From DTU064 sp045588245 (GTDB lineage: Bacteria; Bacillota; Clostridia; Oscillospirales; CAG-272): a stretch of 34,400 bases of DNA. Shown here in pieces: positions 23,201 through 32,368 of the stretch. Both the position numbers and the translations under genes were made by a program. The notes under the pieces were generated by a model, which saw only the letters and a program-made list of their open reading frames with translations, had not been told where the DNA came from and searched no databases. The first letter of the stretch is position 1, and each line of letters opens with the position of its first letter. The stretch spans positions 1 to 34,400 of the forward strand of contig JAZNDW010000037.1 in the NCBI GenBank assembly GCA_045588245.1. The letters run 5' to 3'.

Positions 23201-24586
23201 TTATGATGTCAGCAGCTCACGCTCTTTTTGGAGCTTTTTGACAATTCTCGCAAGCACGAAAACGGCTGCTATGGCAAGAATGAATTCCGCGACAAACTGC
23301 GCGTATGCAAGTCCGTAAAGAGGAAACAGCCAATTCAAGACGTACAGTGCGGGAATCTCGAAAACGATCTTTCGCAGTATTGCGAAAATAAGCGATTTTT
23401 TACCCATTCCGCAAGCCTGAAAAACGCCGACAGCAAGAAAATCCATCGCCAGAAACGGTTGTGCCAGCGCCATACCGCGCAAAAACTTCGTGCCGTATTC
23501 GATAACGTTTTCAATATCCATAAAAAGCGAGATCAAAGCTTCGGCACTGACGTAATAAACCGCAGCAATTATCAGCAAAAATCCAACTGACAGCTTTACC
23601 GTGAAAACGAGAGCTTTTTTCATCCGTTCAATGTTTCCCGAAGCGTAGTTATAGCTGACGAGCGGCATCGTTCCCTGCCCGATGCCCATAGCTATATACA
23701 TCGGGATCATATTTATTTTATGTGCGATTCCCATCGCGGTGATCGCATCGACGTCACCTGCGTCAGCGGCAAAATTGTTGAGCACCGTCATTCCCGTAAC
23801 GTTCAGCAGATTCTGTATCGCCGCGGGTATGCCGACGGCGCATACGCCGATCACGACGGCGCGGCAAAATCCGAAGTGCCGCGGTGAAACGGACACATAC
23901 GTGCGCTCTTTTTTAACGAAGATCAAAACCAAAAAATAACAGCAAGAAAAGCAATTTGCAATAAATGTGGCAAATCCGGCTCCTGCGGAGCCCATGTCAA
24001 GTCCCCACGGCATAATGAATATCGGGTCAAGGATAACGTTCAGTAAGCATCCGCTCATCGTGCCGATGCCGGCGTGCAAAGCAGAGCCTTCAGCTCGGAT
24101 GAGATGCGACAGGACTACGTTCAGTATCGCAGGGACGGCGCCGAGCGTCGTCGTATAGAATAGATACTCACCCGTTGCCGTGACCGTTTCGGAATCTGCA
24201 CCAAGCAGAGACAATAATTCCGTATCAAACACCGTATATATAAAAGAAAACAGCACACCCGCAAAAAGCGCACAATAAAATCCGAACGAACTGCTCTTTC
24301 TTACGGTTTCGTAATCACGCTTGCCGAGTGCACGGCTCATCATGCTTGAACTGCCCACGCCAAAAAGATTGTTCACCGCGTTGAACGCCAACAGCACTGA
24401 AGCCGCAAGCGTTACAGCCGAGCTCTCAATCGAATCGTTGAGCATTCCAACAAAGTACGTATCGGCGAGATTATATAAAACCATAACGAGCGAACTGACG
24501 ACGGTCGGTATGCACAGCTTCGCTACCGCACGCGGTATGGAGATCCGCTCGAACAGATCGATCTTTTCTATATCTGCATTTACCAT
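23201..24586 (-). CDS. MATE family multidrug/Na+ efflux transporter
   Basis: Integral membrane antiporter that exports cationic drugs or metabolites using a Na+ or H+ gradient. The 461-residue chain has 12 predicted helices in two similar halves. Typical family segments: IPTVVSSLVMVLYNLADTYFVG in helix one, FGVGSSSMMSRALGKRD, ILDPIFI after helix five, and MGIGQGTMPLVSYNYASGN in the second half, the MATE signature. The start has only a weak upstream AGG. Substrate cannot be predicted. An imperfect hairpin at 24616-24651 separates it from mscL. Confidence 0.92.
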   Translation of the reverse strand: MVNADIEKIDLFERISIPRAVAKLCIPTVVSSLVMVLYNLADTYFVGMLNDSIESSAVTLAASVLLAFNAVNNLFGVGSSSMMSRALGKRDYETVRKSSSFGFYCALFAGVLFSFIYTVFDTELLSLLGADSETVTATGEYLFYTTTLGAVPAILNVVLSHLIRAEGSALHAGIGTMSGCLLNVILDPIFIMPWGLDMGSAGAGFATFIANCFSCCYFLVLIFVKKERTYVSVSPRHFGFCRAVVIGVCAVGIPAAIQNLLNVTGMTVLNNFAADAGDVDAITAMGIAHKINMIPMYIAMGIGQGTMPLVSYNYASGNIERMKKALVFTVKLSVGFLLIIAAVYYVSAEALISLFMDIENVIEYGTKFLRGMALAQPFLAMDFLAVGVFQACGMGKKSLIFAILRKIVFEIPALYVLNWLFPLYGLAYAQFVAEFILAIAAVFVLARIVKKLQKERELLTS

Positions 24587-24615
24587 GAAATAACCTATTA
24601 GATTTGATAAAATGT

Positions 24616-24651
24616 TTCGGGAAACGGCATTACCGTTCCCCGAATTTTTTT
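24616..24651. terminator. Hairpin between mscL and MATE genes
   Basis: TTCGGGAAACGG pairs with CCGTTCCCCGAA (one mismatch). T-run ATTTTTTT follows on the plus strand; on the minus strand, downstream of mscL, only a weak ACATTTT follows. It probably ends the mscL transcript, imperfectly. Confidence 0.6.
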
Positions 24652-24670
24652 AAGTAATGATGCTTTTTTC

Positions 24671-25150
24671 TTATTCAGCCTTCGTCTTGAGCAGATCGCG
24701 GATCTCTGCAAGAATATCTTCCGTTGTAGGCTTCGGAGGCTCGGCAGCCTTCGCTTCTTCGATAGCGGCAGCTTCCTCTTCTTCCTTCTTCGCCTTTGCG
24801 GCTTCAGCAACAGCGGCAGCTTTGTTGAACGCCTTAACGAGCGTGAAGCAGAACAGCGCGATGATGAGGAAGTTGATAATTTCGGAGACGAGAATACCGA
24901 AACCGATCGTCACGCCTGCATCAATGATCTCACCTGTAACTGCGTCGAGCGTGGGTTCAACGACTACCCAGTTGAGCGTTTCGGTGAAGTCCGTGCCGCC
25001 GAAGCAAAGACCGATAGCGGGCATAAGGATGTTATTTACCATCGCCGTTGTGATCTTACCGAAAGCGGAAGCAACGATTACACCGACTGCCATATCAAGC
25101 ACGTTGCCGCGGCTGATAAAAGCTTTGAATTCCTGGAAAAATTTCTTCAT
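24671..25150 (-). CDS. mscL: Large-conductance mechanosensitive channel MscL
   Basis: Pentameric emergency valve that opens under membrane tension during hypo-osmotic shock. Begins MKKFFQEFKAFISRGNVLDMAVGVIVASAFGKI, whose first helix and RGNVLDMAVG pore-lining motif are diagnostic. Two membrane helices (about 14-45 and 85-108) and a charged C-terminal helix bundle. The start at 25150 is chosen because GGAGG lies 9 bases upstream; an earlier in-frame ATG lacks a site. At 159 residues it is slightly longer than average owing to an Ala/Glu/Lys-rich linker before the final helix. It lies 17 bases downstream of the epimerase gene. Confidence 0.95.
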   Translation of the reverse strand: MKKFFQEFKAFISRGNVLDMAVGVIVASAFGKITTAMVNNILMPAIGLCFGGTDFTETLNWVVVEPTLDAVTGEIIDAGVTIGFGILVSEIINFLIIALFCFTLVKAFNKAAAVAEAAKAKKEEEEAAAIEEAKAAEPPKPTTEDILAEIRDLLKTKAE

Positions 25151-25167
25151 TTTTGATTTCCTCCAAA

Positions 25168-26295
25168 TCAATTATTATCAAAATATTGCGTTATCGCATC
25201 GGCGATACGCTCCGATGCGTGTCCGTCACCGTAAGGATTGACGCTCCTCGCCATGCGTTCGTATTCATCCGTCGAATCGAGCAGATTCGAGGCTTGACGT
25301 ACGATCTCATCCTCATCCGTACCGATGACTCTGACCGTGCCTGCGGCAACGGCTTCAGGGCGCTCCGTTTCGCGTCGAAGCACAAGTACAGGCGCGCCGA
25401 GCGACGGTGCCTCCTCCTGTATGCCTCCCGAATCGGTTAGCACCATATACGAGCGTGAAATGAGATTATGCATATCGGAAAGCTCAAGCGGATCTGTCAG
25501 TATGATCCGTTCTTTGCCCTCAAGGATCGGCAAAACAGTATTTCTGACGGCAGGCGAAAGATGAACGGGATATACGACCGTCAGATCGGGGTACATCTCC
25601 GTAAGCCGCAATACGGCACGGCATATCGACGCAATGCCGCCCGACTGATTTTCGCGGCGGTGCGCTGTCAGGGTGATATACCGCCCGTTCGCCATATCGA
25701 GCGATGCAAGAACGGGCGACTTGAATCTGTATCCGTCCTTTACCGTGTGTGCAAACGTATCGATGACGGTGTTGCCCGTTACGAATACGCTTGACTCGGG
25801 GACGCCCTCTCGCAAAAGATTGTTTTTGTTTTCCTGTGTCGGCGCAAAGTGGAGCGAGGCGATCCTCGATGTCAGCGTGCGGTTCATTTCCTCGGGGAAA
25901 GGCGAGTATTTATCGTATGTACGCAGTCCTGCCTCAACGTGACCGACGGGGATTCCGCGGTGAAACGCCGCAAGCGCTGCGGCAAAGCTCGTCGTTGTGT
26001 CTCCGTGGACGAGTATGATGTCGGGATTTTCCGATGCAAGCACATCGTCAAGCCCCAAAAGCACGTCTGCCGCTATTGTGGACGGCGTCTGATCCTCCCG
26101 CATGATAGAAAGGTCGTAGTCGGCGCGAAGCGAAAACTCATCCATAACGGAATCGAGCATCGATCGGTGCTGACCCGTCAGCACGACGACGCTTTTTATA
26201 TTCTCGCGTGCGGCAAGCTCAATTATAAGCGGGCACATTTTAACTGCCTCGGGACGTGTGCCGAACACGCTCATGACTTTGATCTTTTTTTGCAT
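25168..26295 (-). CDS. wecB: UDP-N-acetylglucosamine 2-epimerase (non-hydrolysing)
   Basis: Interconverts UDP-GlcNAc and UDP-ManNAc, supplying ManNAc units for teichoic acid linkage or surface polysaccharides. The GT-B fold shows GTRPEAVKM at 12-20, HGDTTTS, HVEAGLRT, TAHRREN and the C-terminal DSGGIQEEAPSLGAPVLVLR segment with TERPE. The 375 residues are normal. The ATG follows the Mini-RNase III stop codon by one base, and no good ribosome binding site is visible, so translation is probably coupled. mnaA is the name used in Bacillus. Confidence 0.94.
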   Translation of the reverse strand: MQKKIKVMSVFGTRPEAVKMCPLIIELAARENIKSVVVLTGQHRSMLDSVMDEFSLRADYDLSIMREDQTPSTIAADVLLGLDDVLASENPDIILVHGDTTTSFAAALAAFHRGIPVGHVEAGLRTYDKYSPFPEEMNRTLTSRIASLHFAPTQENKNNLLREGVPESSVFVTGNTVIDTFAHTVKDGYRFKSPVLASLDMANGRYITLTAHRRENQSGGIASICRAVLRLTEMYPDLTVVYPVHLSPAVRNTVLPILEGKERIILTDPLELSDMHNLISRSYMVLTDSGGIQEEAPSLGAPVLVLRRETERPEAVAAGTVRVIGTDEDEIVRQASNLLDSTDEYERMARSVNPYGDGHASERIADAITQYFDNN

Positions 26296-26296
26296 T

Positions 26297-26695
26297 TTAT
26301 TTCACATCGTGACGACGCTTGACGTCGTCGATCTTGTCTTTGTACGCTATCCCGAAAAGCTCGTCGATCCGCTCGTGTCTGCCCTCAAGATAGAGTGCCG
26401 CAAACAGCGCCTCCATTCCCGTGGCGCGGTGATACTCTGCGCGTGACGCGCTTTTCGGCACGGTAACGTGAGCGTTTCTGCCACGGCGAAAAACATCCGT
26501 TTCCTCTTCCGTGAGCAGAGCTTCGATATTAAGGAAAGCCTCGCTTTGCGATTTTGCCGTTACGAAAGCGAGTGCTTCGGAGGAAAGCACGGCGGCAGAC
26601 GTGATACCGAAAGAGATCAGCCGCTCTCTGCAGCAAAGCTCAATAACAGCATCGCCGAGATACGCCAACGTCGCACCCGTCAGTTCCTCGCGCAT
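26297..26695 (-). CDS. mrnC: Mini-ribonuclease III
   Basis: Small double-strand-specific RNase that matures 23S rRNA ends in Bacillota; it is an RNase III catalytic domain without the dsRNA-binding domain. Motifs: AYLGDAVIE (residues 11-19, catalytic Asp15 and Glu19), HVTVPKSASRAEYHRATGMEAL and the final catalytic Glu in ALYLEG. The 132 residues fit. GGAGG lies 7 bases before the ATG. In Bacillus it neighbours cysS; here it heads an operon with the UDP-GlcNAc epimerase and mscL. Confidence 0.92.
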   Translation of the reverse strand: MREELTGATLAYLGDAVIELCCRERLISFGITSAAVLSSEALAFVTAKSQSEAFLNIEALLTEEETDVFRRGRNAHVTVPKSASRAEYHRATGMEALFAALYLEGRHERIDELFGIAYKDKIDDVKRRHDVK

Positions 26696-26737
26696 AGTGT
26701 GTCCTCCGTAAAATCATCAGGATTCATATACCCGTAT

Positions 26738-26766
26738 ATTATATCACAAATATAATATAAAAACAA
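26738..26766 (-). promoter_or_regulatory. Promoter of the mrnC operon
   Basis: On the minus strand TTGTTT (26766-26761), 17 bases and TATAAT (26743-26738), with TGA before the -10. It lies 42 bases upstream of mrnC. A hairpin (about 26758-26796) with T-runs on both sides overlaps its -35. Confidence 0.65.
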
Positions 26767-26881
26767 TAAGCGAAAAAATATCGCCTATTGTTTTTTCGCC
26801 GCCGCACGCTATGTCAACGATTTCGTCCATCGGTAATATAATAATAAAAGCAAGATAACATTTATGTTAACGGAGTACACT

Positions 26882-27634
26882 ATGCTACCGGTTTTATACA
26901 CCGCATTCGGTGTCGGCGGCGCCACCGTCATCGGCGCCGCTCTCGGATTTGTTTTCAAAAATTACCCGATCAGGGCAAAAAATATACTCGTATCCTTTGC
27001 CGCAGGCGTGATGCTCGCCGCTTCCGTTATCGGGCTCATTATTCCTGCTGCAGACGAAATCGACGCGGTTTTGTTCCCGATCGTGATCATCGGAATCTTC
27101 CTCGGTGGGGTTGCCGTTCGATACCTTGACGGTATGATACCGCAACTGCGCCGTATCGCGGGCGTTGAGCTCGAATGTGACCGTAACGCGGAAGAGATCA
27201 ACCGCGTTTTGCTTTTTGTTGCCGCGATAGCAATACACAATTTCCCCGAAGGGATCGCCGCAGGTGTCGGCTTCGGCTGCGGCGATCTCGGCGAAGCCGT
27301 AACCGTCGTCAGCGGTATTATGATACAGAATCTCCCCGAGGGCATGATCGTCGTCGCGCCCATGCTGTCGGCGGGCATCAGCAGAAAAAGGACATTCCTC
27401 TGTGCGGTTGCGTCGGGAGGCGTTGAGGTGATAGGTACACTTCTCGGTTACTTTTCTGTGTCGTTTTTCTCGGCGGTCCTCCCATTTGCGCTCGCTTTTG
27501 CGGGCGGCACGATGCTGTACGTCATCAGCGACGAGATGATCCCCGATGCGCGCAGAGGCGACGACTGCAGTGCGGCAACGTTTTCGCTTTTGTTGGGTTT
27601 TGCCGTCATGTTGGCGATCGACTTTTTTATATAA
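26882..27634 (+). CDS. ZIP family divalent metal transporter
   Basis: Membrane importer for Zn2+ or similar ions, with eight predicted helices. Helix four carries HNFPEG (His119 to Gly124) and helix five QNLPEG (149-154), the metal-binding signature of the GufA/ZupT-type ZIP subfamily. The cytoplasmic loop is short and lacks a His-rich stretch. The start at 26882 is favoured: GGAG lies 6 bases upstream, whereas an ATG six codons earlier has none. A TATAAT at 26837-26842 may be its -10, but no good -35 is visible. It is followed by a strong terminator. Confidence 0.92.
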   Translation: MLPVLYTAFGVGGATVIGAALGFVFKNYPIRAKNILVSFAAGVMLAASVIGLIIPAADEIDAVLFPIVIIGIFLGGVAVRYLDGMIPQLRRIAGVELECDRNAEEINRVLLFVAAIAIHNFPEGIAAGVGFGCGDLGEAVTVVSGIMIQNLPEGMIVVAPMLSAGISRKRTFLCAVASGGVEVIGTLLGYFSVSFFSAVLPFALAFAGGTMLYVISDEMIPDARRGDDCSAATFSLLLGFAVMLAIDFFI

Positions 27635-27647
27635 GAGGAATATCGTA

Positions 27648-27686
27648 ACGATCGGGAGGTCAAACACCTCCCGATCGTCGTTTTTT
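27648..27686 (+). terminator. Terminator of the ZIP transporter gene
   Basis: A 13-bp GC-rich stem (ACGATCGGGAGGT and complement, 5-base loop) followed by CGTTTTTT, 14 bases after the stop codon. Confidence 0.88.
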
Positions 27687-27760
27687 GCAATTGCATATCA
27701 CGCTTCGACAATATTCTACAGCTGCATAACGTTATTTTTCGGTAAATATAAAAATATTGC

Positions 27761-27789
27761 TTGCCATATATTATAGATTATATTAAAAT
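27761..27789 (+). promoter_or_regulatory. Possible promoter of the first GH43 gene
   Basis: TTGCCA, 17 bases and TAAAAT in a very AT-rich stretch. An alternative TATAAT lies a few bases downstream (about 27798), so the exact promoter is uncertain. Confidence 0.4.
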
Positions 27790-27840
27790 ATAAATATATA
27801 ATATGGTAGCAATCGACCGTTCCGGAAAGGAAAGCTTATT

Positions 27841-29325
27841 ATGCAGAAAGAACATCTCATCTCCGTCAAAGGCAAAAATATCAAAAGCTATAACGTTATC
27901 GTAAATGACAGCGAGATCATAATTCCCGTCGTCCCCGGTCACAAGGGCGACGTCGAGCCCGTTTTCACGTTTTCGGACGACGTTGTTTCATTCAAATCGG
28001 TCGGCACCGCCGACTTTTCCGCTCCTATTGAGTGCGTCGTAAAATACACCGACGGACATGAAGAGACCGTCATCGTCAAGACGGTTGAATGGGGCAACTC
28101 CCCTCTCGGCGAATACGGCGTTTTCGGTGACCCCGGCATCATCCCGCTCGACGGCAAGTTTTACATATATCCCACCACAGACGGTATCAACGGCTGGCAG
28201 AGCACCCTCTTTCACACCTTCTCTTCCTCCGATCTATTGCATTGGACGGATGAAGGCGTGATACTTGACTTTGCCGACATTCCGTGGACGGGCGGTGTTA
28301 TGGCGTGGGCGCCCTCTGCCATCGAACGCAACGGCAAATATTACTTCTACTACAGCGGCGGACGTTACGGCTATAACGAAACCGGACGCGATGGCGGACG
28401 CAACATCGGCGTCGCAGTTGCCGACACCCCGAACGGTCCGTTCACCGATATCGGTTATCCGCTCGTTCCCGCAGGCACGCGCCGCGGACAGATGATAGAC
28501 CCGCAGGTCTATATCGATGACGACGGCACTCCCTACCTCTACTGGGGCAACGGCGGTCTTTACGTCGCAAAGCTCGCAGAGGACATGATCTCCCTTGACG
28601 GCGAGATCTACACGATCACACCCGAACACTTCACCGAAGGCGTTTTCGTCGTGAAGCGTAACGGCAAATACTATTTCACGTGGAGCGAGGGTAACACCGA
28701 GCGCGGTGACTACCGCGTCCGTTGGGGCGTCTCCGACTCTCCTATCGAGCGTCCGCAGGGCTCACAGCTTCTCATTCACCGCGATTTTGCGAAGGATCCG
28801 CGCATCATGTGCACAGGCCACCACAGCATATTAAACGTCCCCGGAACGGACGAATGGTATGTTTGCTACCACCGCTTCAACATCCCAACGACCGTTGACT
28901 TCGGCGAAGGACTTTATGCGGGCAGTCACCGCGAGCCCGCACTCGATAGACTCCATTTCGATGACGACGGCAACATGATCCCCGTCATACCGACGCTTGA
29001 GGGCATAACAGAGCCCGTACACTACGGTGTCGTCACGAGCGGCAACGTCTGCGACTACTCTGCCCTTCGTGCAGGCGACGAGATCACCATTGATGTGACC
29101 GTTATGAACAACGACGGAAATGGCGTCGTATCGGTCAAGTTCGACATCATAGGCGGTGACGGCACGGTACTTGCGACTGACACACGCAGTCTTTACGTTG
29201 ACACGCTCTGCTCCGTTTCCATTAAAGAAACAATGATACTTCCCGCTGACGGCAACAGCGTCACCGTCAAGATCAGCACGCTCGACGAAGGCGGAGCCGA
29301 CGTTTGCCCCATACTCTTTCGTTAA
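27841..29325 (+). CDS. Cytoplasmic glycoside hydrolase family 43 protein
   Basis: Likely beta-xylosidase or alpha-L-arabinofuranosidase acting on small plant oligosaccharides. An N-terminal beta-sandwich-like region (1-85) precedes the five-bladed propeller, with catalytic base Asp97 (FGDPGII), pKa-tuning Asp220 (MIDPQVYIDDDG) and general acid Glu266 (FTEGVFVVKRNGKYYFTWSEG). A C-terminal beta-rich domain of about 100 residues follows. There is no signal peptide, so it works on imported oligosaccharides. AAAGGAAA precedes the ATG. The 494 residues are within family range. The YgiQ-type gene starts 12 bases later, presumably in the same transcript by chance of position. Confidence 0.88.
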   Translation: MQKEHLISVKGKNIKSYNVIVNDSEIIIPVVPGHKGDVEPVFTFSDDVVSFKSVGTADFSAPIECVVKYTDGHEETVIVKTVEWGNSPLGEYGVFGDPGIIPLDGKFYIYPTTDGINGWQSTLFHTFSSSDLLHWTDEGVILDFADIPWTGGVMAWAPSAIERNGKYYFYYSGGRYGYNETGRDGGRNIGVAVADTPNGPFTDIGYPLVPAGTRRGQMIDPQVYIDDDGTPYLYWGNGGLYVAKLAEDMISLDGEIYTITPEHFTEGVFVVKRNGKYYFTWSEGNTERGDYRVRWGVSDSPIERPQGSQLLIHRDFAKDPRIMCTGHHSILNVPGTDEWYVCYHRFNIPTTVDFGEGLYAGSHREPALDRLHFDDDGNMIPVIPTLEGITEPVHYGVVTSGNVCDYSALRAGDEITIDVTVMNNDGNGVVSVKFDIIGGDGTVLATDTRSLYVDTLCSVSIKETMILPADGNSVTVKISTLDEGGADVCPILFR

Positions 29326-29337
29326 GGAAAAACACAT

Positions 29338-31335
29338 ATGAACCATGAATTTTTACCCATAAGCGCCGCGGAATGCCACGAGCGCGGATGGGATGCGCCC
29401 GACTTCGTTTATGTGTCGGGAGATGCATACGTGGATCATCCGAGCTTCGGAATGTCCATAATATCCCGCGTCCTTGAGGACGCGGGATATCGCGTGGCGA
29501 TGCTTTGCCAGCCCGATTACAAATCGTGCGATGATTTCAAGCGCTTCGGCAAGCCGCGCCTCGGTTTCCTCGTTTCTTCCGGCAACATCGACTCGATGGT
29601 GGCTCATTATACCGTTTCAAAAAAGCGTCGCAGCTACGACTACTACAGCCCCGGCGGCAAGATGGGACTGCGTCCCGACCGTGCCGTCATCGTATACTGC
29701 AACCGCATCCGCGAGGCATACGGCGACGTGCCGATAATTCTCGGCGGACTTGAAGCCTCGCTCCGCCGCTTCGCGCACTACGACTATTGGGACGACAAGG
29801 TCAGACGCAGTATCCTCGTCGATTCGCGTGCCGATATTCTCACCTACGGTCAGGGTGAAAAGATCCTGCTCCGCTTGGCGGAGCTGCTTTCACGCGGCAT
29901 TCCGATCAAAAAGATACACGACGTGCGTGGCACCGTTTACCTCACGTCACGCGACGATAAGATCCATTACGATCACATCGAAGGCTATTCATACGACGAA
30001 CTGAAAACGGACAAGCCGACGTATGCGCGTGCATTTGCGATGCAGTATCAGAATAATGACGCGATCTCGGGCAAGGCTATCACCGAATACTACGATGGTA
30101 AAATGCTCGTTCATAATCCGCCGATGCCGCCGCTTGAGCGCGAGGAGCTCGATCACGTCTATTCGCTCCCTTACGTTCGCCGTCCGCACCCCGTTTATGA
30201 CCGTGACGGCGGCGTTCCCGGCATCGCGGAGGTACAGTTTTCGATCACGCACAACCGCGGCTGCTTCGGTGCGTGTAACTTCTGTGCGATCACATATAAT
30301 CAGGGACGCGCTGTTCGTTCACGCAGTATTGAAAGCTGTGTTGAGGAAGCCAAAAAGATCGCCGCGCTCCCCGAATTCAAGGGCTACATCCACGACGTCG
30401 GCGGACCGACGGCGGATTTCCGTCATCCCGCCTGCGATAAGCAGCTAAAGCACGGCGTCTGCGCGAACAGAAAGTGCTTGGCGCCGAAGCCGTGTCCGAA
30501 TCTGCGTGTAGATCACAGCGAATACGTCAAGCTTTTGCGCGCCATTGAAGCTGTTCCCGGTGTGAAAAAGGTCTTCATACGTTCGGGCATCCGTTTTGAT
30601 TACGTCGTTTACGACAAGAGCGAGGAATTTTTCAAAAAGCTCGTCCGCGACCACGTCAGCGGACAGCTCAAGGTCGCGCCCGAGCATTGCTGTGACGGCG
30701 TGCTTGCCTCGATGGGCAAGCCCACAATCGAAGTCTACAATAAATTCAAGGATCGCTATTTCCAGCTCACCAAAAGCATCGGCAAAGAGCAGTATCTCGT
30801 GCCGTATCTTATGTCGAGCCATCCGGGAAGCACACTTTCAGACGCCGTAGAGCTTGCACTCTACTTAAAAAAGAGCAAGCTGAATCCCGAGCAGGTGCAG
30901 GATTTCTATCCCACGCCGGGCACAGCGAGCACCGTAATGTTTTATACGGGGCTTGATCCGTTCACGATGAAAAAGGTCTACGTTGCGTCCTCTTACGAAG
31001 AAAAGAAGCTTCAACGTGCGCTGCTCCAGTATAACCGTCCCGAAAATGCCGAATCCGTCCGTGATGCGCTCCGCCGTGCAGGACGTGAGGATCTGATCGG
31101 CTACGGCGAGGGGTATCTCGTTCGTCCCGCGGGGAAGCACGCGCAGCTCAAAGACAATAAAAAGAGCTCCCCTAACAAGGACGGCGGCAAGAATAATCCT
31201 GTCGGCAAACGCACCGGCAAAAAAGGCGCGTCTGCGAAGGTTAAGACGACGTCAGCGGGCGCAAAAGCTAACGCAAAGCCGACACAGGCAAAGTCCACCC
31301 CGAAAACGGCAAAAAAGCCGCAAAAGAAAAAATAA
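29338..31335 (+). CDS. YgiQ family (UPF0313) radical SAM protein
   Basis: A large radical SAM protein of the YgiQ/UPF0313 family; the reaction is unknown. N-terminal region starts FLPISAAECHERGWDAPDFVYVSGDAYVDHPSFG in pieces typical of the family, and the GGLEASLRRFAHYDYWDDKVRRS segment follows. The cluster motif is Cys309-x3-Cys313-x2-Cys316 (GCFGACNFC). The C-terminal part has PTPGTASTVMFYTG and a Lys/Ala/Thr-rich tail (about 600-665), which may bind nucleic acid and varies between species. The 665 residues fit. AAGGAA precedes the ATG. A perfect 14-bp palindrome lies inside the coding region at 29461-29490. Confidence 0.9.
   Translation: MNHEFLPISAAECHERGWDAPDFVYVSGDAYVDHPSFGMSIISRVLEDAGYRVAMLCQPDYKSCDDFKRFGKPRLGFLVSSGNIDSMVAHYTVSKKRRSYDYYSPGGKMGLRPDRAVIVYCNRIREAYGDVPIILGGLEASLRRFAHYDYWDDKVRRSILVDSRADILTYGQGEKILLRLAELLSRGIPIKKIHDVRGTVYLTSRDDKIHYDHIEGYSYDELKTDKPTYARAFAMQYQNNDAISGKAITEYYDGKMLVHNPPMPPLEREELDHVYSLPYVRRPHPVYDRDGGVPGIAEVQFSITHNRGCFGACNFCAITYNQGRAVRSRSIESCVEEAKKIAALPEFKGYIHDVGGPTADFRHPACDKQLKHGVCANRKCLAPKPCPNLRVDHSEYVKLLRAIEAVPGVKKVFIRSGIRFDYVVYDKSEEFFKKLVRDHVSGQLKVAPEHCCDGVLASMGKPTIEVYNKFKDRYFQLTKSIGKEQYLVPYLMSSHPGSTLSDAVELALYLKKSKLNPEQVQDFYPTPGTASTVMFYTGLDPFTMKKVYVASSYEEKKLQRALLQYNRPENAESVRDALRRAGREDLIGYGEGYLVRPAGKHAQLKDNKKSSPNKDGGKNNPVGKRTGKKGASAKVKTTSAGAKANAKPTQAKSTPKTAKKPQKKK
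29461..29490. repeat. Perfect palindrome inside the ygiQ-like gene
   Basis: ATATCCCGCGTCCT, a TG spacer and its exact reverse complement, coding for IISRVLEDAGYR near residues 41-52. It could form a stable mRNA hairpin close to the 5' end. The neighbouring terminator at 31340-31373 also uses the arm ATCCCGCG, an apparent coincidence of the same bases. Confidence 0.6.
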
Positions 31336-31339
31336 GCAC

Positions 31340-31373
31340 AAAAAATCCCGCGTTATGACACGCGGGATTTTTG
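31340..31373. terminator. Bidirectional terminator between ygiQ-like and GH43-like genes
   Basis: AAAAATCCCGCGT pairs with ACGCGGGATTTTT across a 6-base loop, with T-runs on both strands, between convergent genes. Confidence 0.85.
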
Positions 31374-31388
31374 TTATGCGTTATATAC

Positions 31389-32309
31389 TTACAAAAGCTT
31401 TGCGAGCTGACGGTACTCTTCTTCAGTGATGTTGATGATGCTTCCGTGGCGCTTGAGCGTTTTGCCCATGTTAAACTCTGAATCGTCGAGCACCTTAAAC
31501 TGTCCTGACGACAGATCGTTCGTAATGAGCGGCAGGTAACCCTTGTGCGACGCGAATCTGTCAACGATAAGGCACCATTCTTCTCTGTCGTTGAACTTGA
31601 AAATCTCGGGGCCCTCAACGCCGTAGAGATTGTCGAGCACGGGCGATTTTACGTCAACGAACGTGTCCGCTTCGAGCGACTCGCTGAAGTCAACGCGGAT
31701 GTTTTTCGTCGTTTCGTCCTTGGAATAGCGGTAGTAGCCGTCACGATTCTTGATGATCGTCGTGTCGATTACGTGATTCGTGCGTTCGATATACAGCTCG
31801 GGCTCCGTGAAGGTTTCAAAATCCTTCGTGTACGACGCGAAGATACGTTGCTTATGAAGCTGATCGTAGTCCATCATCGTCATAGACGCCCAGAATACCA
31901 TAACGGCATCACGTTCTTCGTCGTAGATGCATTCGGGTGCCCAAACGCAACCCGCCCCTTCGACGCCGACCGTCACGGCAGTAGGCTCACCCCAATTAAG
32001 CAAGTCATTGGATTTCCAAACGATGATGTCGCGGCTGCCTGCAAACTGTGCCGCGCCCCAGCCCTTGCCCGCCTCGATGCGGAGGTCTGTCGCAATGAGG
32101 AAGTACTTCGGCTTGCCCTCTTCCTGCCAAGGGGAACGCATGATGAACGGGTCTCTTACGCCCATCTCGCCTATTTTGGAATAAAGGATCGGCTTGCCCT
32201 GATTCAGGTCGCGCCAATGTAAACCGTCGCGGCTGATCGAAAAATAGATCTGCTCGCCGTCGCGGTGCTCGCCTGTGAAATGTACAAATAAATATCCGCT
32301 GTAATTCAT
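31389..32309 (-). CDS. GH43-like five-bladed propeller glycosidase
   Basis: A 306-residue, signal-less protein of the GH43/GH32-like propeller group, probably an arabinosidase acting in the cytoplasm. Candidate catalytic residues: Asp53 (VRDPFIM), Asp182 (HVIDTTII) and the acid Glu in VEGPEIFKF (232 or 235), with WAPECIYD in between. It lacks extra domains. GAAAGGA lies nine bases before the ATG. It converges on the ygiQ-like gene and lies downstream of the XRE regulator gene on the same strand, but 135 bases and a likely separate promoter separate them. Substrate is not readable. Confidence 0.85.
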   Translation of the reverse strand: MNYSGYLFVHFTGEHRDGEQIYFSISRDGLHWRDLNQGKPILYSKIGEMGVRDPFIMRSPWQEEGKPKYFLIATDLRIEAGKGWGAAQFAGSRDIIVWKSNDLLNWGEPTAVTVGVEGAGCVWAPECIYDEERDAVMVFWASMTMMDYDQLHKQRIFASYTKDFETFTEPELYIERTNHVIDTTIIKNRDGYYRYSKDETTKNIRVDFSESLEADTFVDVKSPVLDNLYGVEGPEIFKFNDREEWCLIVDRFASHKGYLPLITNDLSSGQFKVLDDSEFNMGKTLKRHGSIINITEEEYRQLAKLL

Positions 32310-32345
32310 ATGTCACTATCCTTTCGGGTGGGTCATGCATTTTTT

Positions 32346-32368
32346 ATATTTATATCACAAATATGTGA
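32346..32368 (-). promoter_or_regulatory. Possible -10 and operator upstream of the GH43-like gene
   Basis: On the minus strand TGATATAAA (extended -10-like) lies about 40 bases before the gene. It overlaps the inverted repeat TCACA-AATA-TGTGA at 32355-32368, a plausible operator. Both are short; the regulator is unknown, though the XRE gene next door is a candidate. Confidence 0.4.

Noticed and set aside
26756..26797. Hairpin between divergent mrnC and ZIP genes as a terminator
   Set aside because: It lies upstream of both genes, so it has no transcript to end; it overlaps the mrnC -35 and is more likely incidental or regulatory.
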